A stretch of DNA of 51,081 nt, from the NCBI RefSeq assembly GCF_001591005.1, contig NZ_BCTY01000026.1:1-51081 (forward strand), written 5' to 3'. Positions within the stretch are counted from its first letter, which is position 1. Each line of letters starts with the position of its first letter. This DNA comes from Sphingomonas sanguinis NBRC 13937 (GTDB lineage Bacteria; Pseudomonadota; Alphaproteobacteria; Sphingomonadales; Sphingomonadaceae). Below the pieces are notes generated by a model that did no database searches, was not told the origin of the DNA, and saw nothing but the letters and a program-made list of their open reading frames with translations. The translations under genes were made by a program, and so were the position numbers. Shown here one piece after another: positions 38,137-46,689 of the stretch.

Positions 38137-38985
38137 ATGACCCAGATCACTGTCGCCGCGCTGCAACTGGCCTTCACCGCCGATATCGACCGCAACATCG
38201 CCGAGGTCACGCGCCTCGTCCGTGAGGCGGCCGCCCAGGGTGCGCAGGTGATCCTGCCGCCCGAACTTTTCGAAGGCGAGTATTTTTGCCGTGTCGAGGA
38301 CGAAGGACTGTTCTCCAACGCCAAGCCGACGGGCGAGCACAAAGCGGTGCTGGCGATGCAGGCGCTGGCGGCCGAGCTGAAGGTCCATATCCCGACCAGC
38401 TTCTTCGAGGCGGACGGGCCGCATCACTATAACTCGCTGGCGATGGTCAACCCGGACGGCAAGGTTGCGGGCGTCTATCGCAAAAGCCATATCCCGGACG
38501 GTCCGGGCTATGAGGAGAAATTCTATTTCCGCCCCGGCAATACCGGGTTCAAGGTGTGGGACGGCCCAGCGACCAAGCTGGGCGTCGGCATCTGCTGGGA
38601 CCAATGGTATCCCGAGACGGCGCGCGCGATGATGCTGATGGGTGCGGAAATCCTGTTCTACCCCACCGCGATCGGCAGCGAGCCGCATGACGACAGCCTC
38701 GACACCGCCCGGCTGTGGCGGCGCGCGATGGTCGGCCATGCCGTGTCCAACGTCGTGCCGATCGTCGCGGCGAACCGTATCGGCAACGAGCATGGCCAGA
38801 CCTTCTACGGCACCAGCTTCATCTGCGACGAGCGCGGCGACATCCTGGCCGAGCTGGGCCGCGAGGAAGAAGGCGTGATCGTCGCCACCCTCGACATCGA
38901 CCGCGTAAAGCGCCACCGCGCCGCCTTCGGCTTCTTCCGCGACCGGCGGCCTGAACTGTACGGGCGGCTGGTGCAGGACATCTGA
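38137..38985 (+). CDS. aguB: N-carbamoylputrescine amidase
   Basis: 282 residues, nitrilase superfamily. It hydrolyses N-carbamoylputrescine to putrescine, ammonia and CO2. Triad: Glu43 in PPELFEGEYF, Lys116 in YRKSHIPDG, Cys153 in GVGICWDQW. The EGEYFCRVED and HIPDGPGYEEKFYF stretches are typical of AguB. The ATG at 38137 follows AAAGGG. It ends in TGATG overlapping the next gene. Confidence 0.95.
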   Translation: MTQITVAALQLAFTADIDRNIAEVTRLVREAAAQGAQVILPPELFEGEYFCRVEDEGLFSNAKPTGEHKAVLAMQALAAELKVHIPTSFFEADGPHHYNSLAMVNPDGKVAGVYRKSHIPDGPGYEEKFYFRPGNTGFKVWDGPATKLGVGICWDQWYPETARAMMLMGAEILFYPTAIGSEPHDDSLDTARLWRRAMVGHAVSNVVPIVAANRIGNEHGQTFYGTSFICDERGDILAELGREEEGVIVATLDIDRVKRHRAAFGFFRDRRPELYGRLVQDI

Positions 38986-39407
38986 TGATCGAGGCTGAAC
39001 TCGAGTCGCTGCAATTTAGTCCTTGGGCGAAAATTCAGCTCAAGAATGATCGGCTGCGGTTCGACTATAAGGCGCGCCCTGCGGATCATCGTGAGGGTTT
39101 CGTCTACGCATGGGTGTGGACGACTTCGGACGGGCAGGCGAAGGAGATCTGCTATGTCGGTAAGGCAGGTGGCACGCTGGCTGCCCGGGCAGGGCAGCAC
39201 CGCGAAGGTTTCAAGGGCAATGGACGCGGCGGCGCTCTAGCGGCTTCGATTCGTCCCTGTCTGGCGGACGGGGAAATGTGGGTTTGGGCTCGCCACTCGG
39301 CAGAGCAGGAGATTTTCGGTCAGCGCGTTTCATTATGCGCGAGCGAAGAATTAGCGTTGTTCGGTCGCTTGAAACCCTCTTGGAATAAACTCCTGCCCAA
39401 ACGATAG
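38985..39407 (+). CDS. GIY-YIG-like domain protein
   Basis: 140 residues. A small domain matches the GIY-YIG layout: a V-Y (40-41) first strand, YVGK (57-60) as the YIG strand, Arg68 in the following helix (LAARAGQHREGF), a late Glu pair (121-122) and Asn134 in KPSWNK. These positions match the catalytic Tyr/Arg/Glu of the family. Standalone members can cut DNA or be diverged. Codon use is less GC-rich than the neighbours, and the start overlaps the aguB stop (TGATG), an odd partner for a putrescine enzyme. Confidence 0.72.
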   Translation: MIEAELESLQFSPWAKIQLKNDRLRFDYKARPADHREGFVYAWVWTTSDGQAKEICYVGKAGGTLAARAGQHREGFKGNGRGGALAASIRPCLADGEMWVWARHSAEQEIFGQRVSLCASEELALFGRLKPSWNKLLPKR

Positions 39408-39454
39408 CGTCTGATGGACCACCGAGGTGACGGCCGGGGTGGTCCAAGCCGGAT

Positions 39455-40150
39455 TCACCCCCGCAACTCTAACGCCCGCGCGAAGACAGCCTCGAACATC
39501 TCGGGCGTCAGGCGGCCGGTATTCTGGTTGTAGCGCGAGCAGTGATAGCTATCGAGCACGACCATGCCGCTTGGCATCCGGTGTTCGGCGAGATGCGCGA
39601 ATCGGGTCTTGGGGAGCTTGCCGCCCAGCGCCTTGACCGCCGACTGGTGCGCGATCTGGCCCAGCGCGATGACGACCGACAATTTGGCCAGCGCCGCCAG
39701 TTCCTGGGTCAGGAAGGGGCGGCAGGTGCGGATTTCGTCGGGCGTCGGCTTGTTTTCGGGGGGCAAGCATTTGACCGCGTTCAGGATCACCGCGCCGGTC
39801 AGCGTCACGCCGTCATCGACACGCGCGTCGAATTGTCCCTCGGCCAGCCCGAACTTGGCGAGCGTGCCATAGAGGAGCGGTCCTGCGCCATCGCCGGTAA
39901 AGGGGCGGCCGGTGCGGTGCGCGCCATGCTTGCCGGGTGCCAGCCCGACAATAGCGAGCCAGGCGTTTTCATCGCCGAACGGCGGCACGGGCGCGTTCCA
40001 CCAGCCGGGATATTCGGCGGCGACGGCATGGCGGACCTCGGCCAGGCGTGGACAGAGCGGGCAGTCGCGTGGCGGCTGGATCGGGACGAGGGGTGCAGGG
40101 ATAGCGGGAAAGGATGCGTCGGGCATCGCGCTCGGGTAGTCGGGTGACAT
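39455..40150 (-). CDS. uracil-DNA glycosylase family 5 (UDGb)
   Basis: 231 residues. Fe-S ligands start at CPLC (30-33). Motif 1 GLAPGKHGAHRTGRPFTGD, the NAVKCLPPENKPTP loop with Cys, ALGQIAHQ and the DSYHCSRYNQNTGRL motif are those of UDGb, which removes uracil and other deaminated bases and lacks the usual catalytic Asp/Asn. It is transcribed away from folK: the start codons share CATG at 40148-40151. An internal ATG at 40126 is the alternative start. Confidence 0.92.
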   Translation of the reverse strand: MSPDYPSAMPDASFPAIPAPLVPIQPPRDCPLCPRLAEVRHAVAAEYPGWWNAPVPPFGDENAWLAIVGLAPGKHGAHRTGRPFTGDGAGPLLYGTLAKFGLAEGQFDARVDDGVTLTGAVILNAVKCLPPENKPTPDEIRTCRPFLTQELAALAKLSVVIALGQIAHQSAVKALGGKLPKTRFAHLAEHRMPSGMVVLDSYHCSRYNQNTGRLTPEMFEAVFARALELRG

Positions 40151-40625
40151 GACGACGACAAGCTATGCCATCGCGCTGGGTTCCAACCGTCCGGGACGGC
40201 ATGGCTCGCCGCAGGACGAGATTCGTGCCGCGCTGGCCGCGATCGGCGGTGTCAGGCGCGTGTCGCCGATCATCACGACCGCGCCGGTGGGGCCGTCGAT
40301 CCGGGCCTTTGCCAATGCCGCGGCCTTGGTCGACAGTCTGCTTGCTCCCCCGGCGATGCTCCGTCACCTGAAGGCGATCGAACAGGCGTTCGGGCGACGG
40401 TGCGGACAACGCTGGGGCGCGCGGGTGATCGACCTGGACATTATCCTGTGGTCGGGGGGGCGGTGGCGCTCCCCCGAACTGGTCGTGCCGCACATCGCCT
40501 ATGCGGCCCGGAGCTTCGTGCTGCACCCGCTGGTCGCGATCGTTCCGGACTGGCGCGATCCGCGTGATGGCCGAACGGTTCGGCAAATGCGACATGGTGT
40601 TGACCGGAGGCGTCCGCGCCCCTAG
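40149..40625 (+). CDS. folK: 2-amino-4-hydroxy-6-hydroxymethyldihydropteridine pyrophosphokinase
   Basis: 158 residues. FolK transfers pyrophosphate from ATP to the pterin in folate synthesis. Marks: IALGSNRPG at the start, FANAAALVDS, and the metal-binding RVIDLDIILW followed by LVVPHIAYAARSFVLHPL. Slightly shorter than some homologues but complete. tRNA-Lys begins 20 bases after its stop. Confidence 0.93.
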   Translation: MTTTSYAIALGSNRPGRHGSPQDEIRAALAAIGGVRRVSPIITTAPVGPSIRAFANAAALVDSLLAPPAMLRHLKAIEQAFGRRCGQRWGARVIDLDIILWSGGRWRSPELVVPHIAYAARSFVLHPLVAIVPDWRDPRDGRTVRQMRHGVDRRRPRP

Positions 40626-40645
40626 GTCCCATCCACCCCGATGGA

Positions 40646-40721
40646 GGGTCCGTAGCTCAGTTGGTAGAGCAAGCGACTTTTAATCGAGAGGTCCCGGGTT
40701 CGAGTCCCGGCGGACCCACCA
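40646..40721 (+). tRNA. tRNA-Lys (TTT)
   Basis: 76 bases with a GGGTCCG/CGGACCC acceptor, D arm GCTC...GAGC, anticodon loop CTTTTAA (anticodon TTT), T arm CCGGG/CCCGG with TTCGAGT loop and encoded CCA. The anticodon stem reads AGCGA/TCGAG: its first two positions are A-G and G-A, leaving three standard pairs. Otherwise canonical. Confidence 0.95.
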
Positions 40722-40859
40722 TCGCGGGGAAGCATCCGATGCAGGTTCGTCCCCATGCGGACGTCGCGCGTCATGCCATTCCGATCATGCGCAGATATCG
40801 GCCGCTCGACCAGGGGAGCGACCGATCCTGTTATGCCGTGGGGAAAGTGAAACGGTCGA

Positions 40860-40985
40860 TCAGAGCAGCTGTTTGACCAGCGCGGAGGCACCCAGCGCGA
40901 CGCCGCCCACCGCCAGCCAACTCACGACAGCGCCGCACGTCAGGATCAACAGGCGATTGATAGGTAGAATGGCGTGTTCGTCCAT
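40860..40985 (-). CDS. small single-span membrane protein
   Basis: 41 residues from the ATG at 40985. The N-terminus MDEHAILPINR is polar. One hydrophobic helix (LLILTCGAVVSWLAVGGVALGASALV) follows and the end is KQLL. AGAGGA lies 10 bases before the ATG. The frame continues upstream to 41117, but this has no better start. Homologues are not recognised; the strong ribosome binding site and composition support a real gene. Confidence 0.5.
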   Translation of the reverse strand: MDEHAILPINRLLILTCGAVVSWLAVGGVALGASALVKQLL

Positions 40986-41143
40986 GGTCTGGCATTCCTC
41001 TCCCACCGGTCTTTGTGCCGGTGTAGGACAGTTCTGCATCAAAAGAATGGGCCTGACAAACCCGTTTTTCCAGGGTGCTTGAGGCCCGAGCTTGCGCTTT
41101 GCCTTGGGCATCGTCACAGCATCGTCATGGAAGTTCCCAAGCC

Positions 41144-41881
41144 ATGACGCCGCACGATTCGCTTGAAAGCGACTTGGCGCTTTCCACCGAATCGCAGGCG
41201 GCCGAGTCGCCGGGGCTGGCGAGCCTGCCTCTGGCCTTGCGGGGATTGGCGGCCGGGGGCGCGGCGCTGGCGTTGCTGCTGCTGGTGGGCTTGCTGGTCG
41301 ATCACTGGCCCTTTGCCTGGGATCGCGCGATCCTGACCGGGTTGCGGGCGCATGCCCAGTCGGCTGCGCTCAGGGCGGTGGCGGTTGATTTCACCGCGCT
41401 GGGCAGCGTGCCGGTGCTGATCCTGATGGTCGGGGGCGCGGCGCTATTGCTGCTGGCGCGGGGCTGGTGGTTGACGGCGATCGCGACGGTGGCGGCGGGG
41501 ATCAGCGGCGGCGCGGTCGTCACCTTGGTCAAGCATCTGGTCGCACGCACCCGGCCCGACCTGGTGCCGCACTGGGTCGATGTCCATAATGCCAGCTTTC
41601 CCAGCGGGCATGCGGCAGGCGGAGCCATGGTCTATCTGACGCTGGCCGCGCTTGCGACCCAGGCGACGCAGGCTCGGCGGCTGCGTCATATGATCGTGCT
41701 GTTGGCCGTGGTGCTGGTCGGCGCGATTGGGGTCAGTCGGGTCTATCTGGGCGTGCATTGGCCGTCGGACGTGGCGGCGGGATGGTGCTTCGGCACGCTC
41801 TGGGCGCTGGGCTGGTGGTGGGCGACCGCCGCCGCCCGCGCGTCATGGGCGAAGACCTCAGCCCCGCGCGCGGGCGAGTAG
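41144..41881 (+). CDS. PAP2-family membrane phosphatase
   Basis: 245 residues. About six membrane helices surround the three PAP2 motifs: KHLVARTRP, PSGH (in NASFPSGHAAGG) and SRVYLGVHWPSD. The family removes phosphate from lipids such as undecaprenyl pyrophosphate or phosphatidylglycerol phosphate; the substrate here is open. The ATG at 41144 is preferred to 41075, which adds an unrelated Cys/Arg-rich piece. Its end overlaps the convergent CoA-lyase gene by 24 bases. Confidence 0.92.
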   Translation: MTPHDSLESDLALSTESQAAESPGLASLPLALRGLAAGGAALALLLLVGLLVDHWPFAWDRAILTGLRAHAQSAALRAVAVDFTALGSVPVLILMVGGAALLLLARGWWLTAIATVAAGISGGAVVTLVKHLVARTRPDLVPHWVDVHNASFPSGHAAGGAMVYLTLAALATQATQARRLRHMIVLLAVVLVGAIGVSRVYLGVHWPSDVAAGWCFGTLWALGWWWATAAARASWAKTSAPRAGE

Positions 41882-42697
41882 CGCCTGTGCCGCTTTGAGA
41901 TGCGGCGCATCGACCATCTTGCCGTCGAGCTGGAGCGCGCCTGCGCCGGGGTTCGCGGCGAACAGGTCGACGATCGCCTGGGCACGGGCGATATCCTGTT
42001 CGGAGGGGGTGAAGGCGGCGTTGATGACCGGCACCTGCGCCGGATGGATCGCCATCATGCCGGTAAAGCCGTCGCGCTGCCCCCGCGCGGCATAGGCGGC
42101 CAGCCCGTCCAGATCGCGGAAATCGGGATAGACCGTCTCGATCGCGGCGGTGCCCGCAGCATGGGCGGCGAATAGGGTTAGCGAACGCGCGAGCTGATAG
42201 GGGGCGGTATAGCTGCCGTCCGCTTCACGCGCCGTGGTCGCACCGATCGCGGCGGGCAGGTCCTCCGCCCCCCAGGTGAGCCCAGCGAGCGGCAGGCTGG
42301 ACCCCGCATATTCGCCCAGTCGGAAGATCGCGGTCGGGGTTTCGGTGACAATGGGCAGGATGGGGATATGCTCCACCCCACGCGCCGCCAGCGCGTGCAG
42401 GCTGACCAGGCCCTCCGCCTTGGGAAGTACGATCCCGTCGGGCCGGGCAGGCAAGATCGCCGCCAGATCCTCCGCCGCCAACGGCCCGTCGACCGGATTG
42501 ATCCGCACGAACAGTTGCACACCGTGATCGCGGGGCTGGGCCAGGAACGCCGCCACCGCCTGTCGCGCGGCGGGTTTCGCGCCTGGGGCGACCGCATCCT
42601 CCAGGTCGAGGATCAGCGCGTCCGCACCCAGACCCAGCGCCTTGGCCATCCGGTCCGGCCGGTCGCCGGGCACGAACAATAGCGAGCGCAGCCGCAT
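41858..42697 (-). CDS. HpcH/HpaI aldolase family CoA-ester lyase (CitE-like)
   Basis: 279 residues. A TIM barrel starting RSLLFVPGDRPDRMAKAL, with ALILDLEDAVAPGAKPAAR, FVRINPVDG and the metal ligand region LTWGAEDLPAAIGA. IHPAQVPVINAAF near the end is typical for the citrate-lyase beta / malyl-CoA lyase group. It cleaves a CoA ester such as citramalyl- or malyl-CoA; the exact one cannot be read. It is followed by 5 bases from galE upstream. Confidence 0.9.
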   Translation of the reverse strand: MRLRSLLFVPGDRPDRMAKALGLGADALILDLEDAVAPGAKPAARQAVAAFLAQPRDHGVQLFVRINPVDGPLAAEDLAAILPARPDGIVLPKAEGLVSLHALAARGVEHIPILPIVTETPTAIFRLGEYAGSSLPLAGLTWGAEDLPAAIGATTAREADGSYTAPYQLARSLTLFAAHAAGTAAIETVYPDFRDLDGLAAYAARGQRDGFTGMMAIHPAQVPVINAAFTPSEQDIARAQAIVDLFAANPGAGALQLDGKMVDAPHLKAAQALLARARG

Positions 42698-42702
42698 CGG
42701 GA

Positions 42703-43707
42703 TCAGCGGCCCATCTCAGCCAGCTTGCGCTCCCAGGCGAGCGCATCGCGGACGATGCCGTCCAGATCGTCGCGCTCGGGCCGCCAGGGCAGGGAGGCCA
42801 AGATCGCGCTATTGTCGGCGACCAGTTCGGCCGGGTCGCCCGCGCGGCGGCCCTCCAAGCGGCGCTCGATCGTGTGATTGGTCACCCGGTCGACCGCATC
42901 GAGCACTTCGAGGACCGAGAAGCCCCGGCCGTAACCACAGTTGAGCGTATGGCTCTCACCCGGCTGCGCGACCAGCAGCTCCAGCGCGGCGACATGCGCG
43001 GCGGCGAGGTCCGAGACATGGATATAGTCGCGCACGCCGGTCCCGTCGCGGGTCGGGAAGTCGGTACCATAGACGCCGACCGCATCGCGCTTGCCGATCG
43101 CCGCCTCGACCGCGATCTTGATCAGGTGGGTCGCGCCGACTGTCGACTGGCCCGAGCGACCCTGCGGGTCCGCGCCCGCGACGTTGAAATAGCGCAGCGC
43201 GCAATAGTTGATCGGATGCGCGGCGGCGACGTCCTTCAGCATGATCTCGGTCATCAGCTTGGACATGCCATAGGGGTTGATCGGTGCCTTCGGGTCATTC
43301 TCGGCGACCGGCACCTTTTCGGGCGTGCCATAGGTGGCGGCGGTCGAGGAGAAGATGAAATGGGCGACGCCCTCAGCCACCGCGCTTTCGATCAGCGACC
43401 GGCTGGCGGCGGTGTTGTTGCGATAATATTTGAGCGGGTCGCTGACCGACTCGGGCACCACGACCGATCCGGCGAAGTGCATGATCGCGCGGACGCGGTG
43501 GTCCCGGATCGCGGCGCGGACGGCGGTGTCGTCGGCGACATTGGCGACGACCAGCGATGCGCGCGGATCGACCGCCCAGTCGAAGCCGGTGACCAGATTG
43601 TCGAGCACCACGACCTCATGGCCCGCATCGAGCAGCGCCAGCACGGCATGGCTGCCGATATAGCCGGCCCCGCCCGTTACCATCACCTTGCCGTCGATCG
43701 CTGCCAT
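42703..43707 (-). CDS. galE: UDP-glucose 4-epimerase
   Basis: 334 residues. SDR fold with VTGGAGYIGSHAVLALLDAG (NAD site), the catalytic Ser-Thr-Ala region FSSTAATYG and YGMSK (Tyr-x-x-x-Lys). It interconverts UDP-glucose and UDP-galactose, supplying surface polysaccharide. RYFNVAGADPQGRSG and GTDFPTRDGTGVRDYIHVSDLA are classic GalE segments. The ATG at 43707 is preferred to the adjacent GTG. galE lies 5 bases upstream of the CoA-lyase gene. Confidence 0.96.
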   Translation of the reverse strand: MAAIDGKVMVTGGAGYIGSHAVLALLDAGHEVVVLDNLVTGFDWAVDPRASLVVANVADDTAVRAAIRDHRVRAIMHFAGSVVVPESVSDPLKYYRNNTAASRSLIESAVAEGVAHFIFSSTAATYGTPEKVPVAENDPKAPINPYGMSKLMTEIMLKDVAAAHPINYCALRYFNVAGADPQGRSGQSTVGATHLIKIAVEAAIGKRDAVGVYGTDFPTRDGTGVRDYIHVSDLAAAHVAALELLVAQPGESHTLNCGYGRGFSVLEVLDAVDRVTNHTIERRLEGRRAGDPAELVADNSAILASLPWRPERDDLDGIVRDALAWERKLAEMGR

Positions 43708-43786
43708 CACTTTTGTCCCAAATGCTTGGATTGCCGTGGCCTAGCCGCTTCCTATCTAGGCATACAAGACGACAAGGAGATTCCGA

Positions 43787-44326
43787 GTGACCGAATATGT
43801 AACGCTGGCCGGGGGCTGTTTCTGGTGCACCGAGGCGGTGTTCAAGGACGTGATCGGCGTCGAATCGGTCGAAAGCGGCTATATCGGCGGCACCGTGCCC
43901 AACCCGACCTATAAGCAGGTGTGCGGCGGCGACACCGGCCATGCCGAGGCGATCCGAATCGGTTTCGACCCCGAACAGCTGGCGCTGGACGATTTGCTCG
44001 ACATTTATTTCGCGACGCATGACCCGACGCAGCTCAACCGTCAGGGCAATGATGTCGGGACCCAGTATCGCTCGGCGATGTTCCCGGCGGACGAGCGCCA
44101 GGACGCCGCGATGAAGGCTGCGATGGAACGGGCCCAGGCGGGCAGCGACAAGCCGATCGTGACGACCATCGAGCCGATGGCGGAATGGTATCCGGCCGAG
44201 GATTATCACCAGGATTATTGGGAAACCTCTGGCCGGTCGAACCCCTACTGCATGGCGGTGATCCCGCCCAAGCTGCAGAAGCTGCGCAAGAGCTTTGCCG
44301 CACGGTCGAAGGCCGTCACGGCGTAA
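43787..44326 (+). CDS. msrA: peptide methionine sulfoxide reductase MsrA
   Basis: 179 residues. It reduces the S-epimer of methionine sulfoxide. The active site is GGCFWC (catalytic Cys11), followed by GVESVESGYIGG, GHAEAIRI, HDPTQLNRQGNDVGTQYRS and the late AEDYHQDY stretch. AAGGAG about 10 bases upstream sets the start. No msrB domain is fused. Confidence 0.97.
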   Translation: MTEYVTLAGGCFWCTEAVFKDVIGVESVESGYIGGTVPNPTYKQVCGGDTGHAEAIRIGFDPEQLALDDLLDIYFATHDPTQLNRQGNDVGTQYRSAMFPADERQDAAMKAAMERAQAGSDKPIVTTIEPMAEWYPAEDYHQDYWETSGRSNPYCMAVIPPKLQKLRKSFAARSKAVTA

Positions 44327-44377
44327 TCCGGGTATCGGGCGGAGGCGAAAGCGAAGGATCAGCTCCCGCCCGCTATC

Positions 44378-45313
44378 CTAGCGAGTCGCGGCCCGTCGCA
44401 GCCGGTCATTGATCGCGTCCCCGATCCCCTCGGCCGGGATCGGGGCGATTGCCAGCCGGGGCCGGTCGCTGGCATCCGCGCGGTGGAGCGCGTCGAACAG
44501 GCGCGCCGCCGCCTCGACGGCATCGCCGCTCGCCGACAGCGTATCCTGTCCGGTGACCGCGCCAAAGCCGATCAGCCATTCGTCCGCCTCGGCCCGCATC
44601 GCATTCAGCCGCAGCGGCTTGCGCGGGGCATAATGGCTGGCCAGCTGGCCCGGGGCGGTGACGATAGCGGGGGCTTCGGGGCCCTGCTCCACTTCGCCCA
44701 GCACCTCGGCCAGCATCGCGGCGGTCACGGGACCGGGGCGCAGGATAGTGCGCCCCGCGACGATGGTCGACTCGACACCCGCCTCGGTCGCGCCGTCGTC
44801 GAGGATCGGCACGGCGGGGCCCAGGCTGGCGCGGACATGCTGGCTGCGGGTCGGGCTGATCCCGCCGCTGGCATTGGCCGAGGGCGCGGCGAGCGGACGG
44901 CCGGTTTCCCCCAGCAGCGCCTGCATCGCGCGGTGGCGCGGCACCCGGATGGCAACTGTGTCGAGCCCGGCGGTCACCAGCGCGGCGATCCCCGAATCCC
45001 GTCGCACCGGGCGGACCAAGGTCAGCGGACCCGGCCAAAAGGCTCCGGCCAGCGCCAGCGCCTCCGCGTCGAACTCGGCGATCGCTTCGGCCGCCGCCAG
45101 ATCGGGGACATGCACGATCAGCGGATTGAAGGACGGCCGCCCCTTGGCCGCATAGATACGCGCGACGGCTTGCGGCTCGGTCGCATCGGCGGCCAGGCCA
45201 TAGACGGTCTCGGTCGGCACCGCGACGATGCCACCGGCACGAAGCACCTGCGCGGCCGCGCGGATCGCGGCGGGAGAGAAGGGCAGGGTCGGATCGGTAT
45301 CGGGAAAGGCCAT
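44378..45313 (-). CDS. L-threonylcarbamoyladenylate synthase (Sua5/TsaC)
   Basis: 311 residues, so the long Sua5-type with a C-terminal domain. It makes threonylcarbamoyl-AMP for the t6A37 modification of ANN-decoding tRNAs. Marks: the N-terminal VPTETVYGLAADAT and KGRPSFNPLIVHV, RVPRHRAMQALL, APSANASGGISPT, and a Sua5 domain beginning near APGQLASHYAPRKPL. It is convergent with msrA, about 50 bases apart. Confidence 0.94.
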   Translation of the reverse strand: MAFPDTDPTLPFSPAAIRAAAQVLRAGGIVAVPTETVYGLAADATEPQAVARIYAAKGRPSFNPLIVHVPDLAAAEAIAEFDAEALALAGAFWPGPLTLVRPVRRDSGIAALVTAGLDTVAIRVPRHRAMQALLGETGRPLAAPSANASGGISPTRSQHVRASLGPAVPILDDGATEAGVESTIVAGRTILRPGPVTAAMLAEVLGEVEQGPEAPAIVTAPGQLASHYAPRKPLRLNAMRAEADEWLIGFGAVTGQDTLSASGDAVEAAARLFDALHRADASDRPRLAIAPIPAEGIGDAINDRLRRAATR

Positions 45314-45422
45314 CGCGCGCGCCTATACCCGGTTGCGCCCTGTTCGATAAGAGGTGCGCCCGATAAGGGGCGGGGCCATCACCCCTTCGACAATCGTGAT
45401 CCGGCACCCTATCTGCTGGGCC

Positions 45423-46241
45423 ATGTTCGACCTCGATTCCTATCTCGCCCGTATCGCCCTGCCGTCGCGCGTCACCGTCGATGCCGATGGGCTGGCGCGA
45501 CTGCAATGGGCGCATCGTCTGGCCATTCCGTTCGAGAATCTCGATGTGCGGCTGGGCCGCCCCATCGCCATCGACAGCGACAGCGTCTTCACCAAGCTGG
45601 TGATGGCCAAGCGCGGCGGTTATTGCTTCGAGCAGAACCGCCTGTTCCTCGACGCGCTGGCCGCGCACGGGTTTGCGGCACGGCCGATCCTGGCGCGGGT
45701 CTGGCTGCGGGCCACGGACGTGCCGCCGGTGACCCACACGCTCAGCCTCGTCCATATCGACGGGCAGGACTGGATCGCGGATGCCGGTTTCGGGGGCAGC
45801 TATTCGCCGCCCCTGCCGCTGGTCGAGGGTGCCGAGGCGACGGCCCCCGACGGCGCGCGGTTCCGCCTGACCCGCGACGCGCAGCATGGTTGGATGCTGC
45901 TGCGCGACGGGCATCCGGGGCATACCGACGGTCGCTCGACGGGCGAGGGGTGGGAGGCGCAATACAGCTTCACCATCGATCATGTCTGGGACGCCGACCT
46001 GGCGCTGAGCAATCACTGGACCTCGACCGCCGAGGCCAGCCGGTTCCGGCAGGCGACCATCGTCAGCATCATCCTGCCGCACGGTTTCGCCTCGCTGACC
46101 GATCGCCACTATCGCCGCCGCGTCGGCCAGGATGAGACCGCCGCGACGATCACCGATCCGCGCGTCTATCGGATGCGCATGAGCCTGATGTTCGGCATCG
46201 ACCTGACGGTCGAGGACAGCGCGATCCTGTTCGCCGAATGA
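45423..46241 (+). CDS. arylamine N-acetyltransferase
   Basis: 272 residues. Acetyl-CoA dependent transfer to arylamines, hydrazines or related amines. The cysteine-protease-like triad is visible: Cys68 in RGGYCFEQN, His104 in VTHTLSLVH and Asp119 in IADAGFGG. PFENLDVRLGRPI is the usual entry. The ATG at 45423 is preferred to 45354. No operon partners are seen. Confidence 0.93.
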   Translation: MFDLDSYLARIALPSRVTVDADGLARLQWAHRLAIPFENLDVRLGRPIAIDSDSVFTKLVMAKRGGYCFEQNRLFLDALAAHGFAARPILARVWLRATDVPPVTHTLSLVHIDGQDWIADAGFGGSYSPPLPLVEGAEATAPDGARFRLTRDAQHGWMLLRDGHPGHTDGRSTGEGWEAQYSFTIDHVWDADLALSNHWTSTAEASRFRQATIVSIILPHGFASLTDRHYRRRVGQDETAATITDPRVYRMRMSLMFGIDLTVEDSAILFAE

Positions 46242-46251
46242 CCATTTTCGC

Positions 46252-46291
46252 CGGTGGGCGGGTGGGTGCAGTGCCGCCCATGCCCACCGGT
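46252..46291 (+). terminator. hairpin after the arylamine N-acetyltransferase gene
   Basis: CCGGTGGGC (46252-46260) pairs with GCCCACCGG (46283-46291) around a 22-base loop with further GC pairing potential. It starts 11 bases after the stop. No T-run follows, so the terminator role is tentative. Confidence 0.4.
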
Positions 46292-46342
46292 CCTATCTCC
46301 CGCGACTCGGGGAACGGCTCGTCTTTTCTTCGTGGCTGAGCA

Positions 46343-46483
46343 TCAGGCCTTATGCTGTTCGCGGATATGTCCCAGCGCAAACATGGCGGCATCCATGGCA
46401 TTTTTGTCATGGTCCATGGGATCGATTACAGAAATCGCCATTTCCGTCACATCCTCCTCTACATTTAAGCTCGATTTTACCAT
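46343..46483 (-). CDS. possible small protein, function unknown
   Basis: 46 residues from an ATG at 46483: an acidic start (VEEDVTEMAISVIDPMDHDK) and a helical tail, NAMDAAMFALGHIREQHKA. No clear ribosome binding site. The frame remains open to 46675 without family marks. It sits alone in about 450 bases between the acetyltransferase and the chemotaxis operon; the rest of that gap holds no gene I can support. Confidence 0.35.
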   Translation of the reverse strand: MVKSSLNVEEDVTEMAISVIDPMDHDKNAMDAAMFALGHIREQHKA

Positions 46484-46689
46484 TGATGCGTACACCCACG
46501 AATGAACGTGGGGGATTACGGATGAGGCTAGGATTTTCGTCACAGCGACCAGAGGCTGGCGGCGTGCGATGGCATCGCTCCGGTGACGATCATCGACTGC
46601 CGAAAGACGGTCGCAGCAATCCCAGACTGTAATCTCCGGCGCAGGGCTGCTCCGGCGCCGCCACAGCTTTTCCATGGAAGGAAGCGATC

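Noticed and set aside
40646..40859. tRNA-Lys as a second island boundary
   Set aside because: DNA downstream has core-like composition and ordinary genes; no repeat of the tRNA end was noticed.
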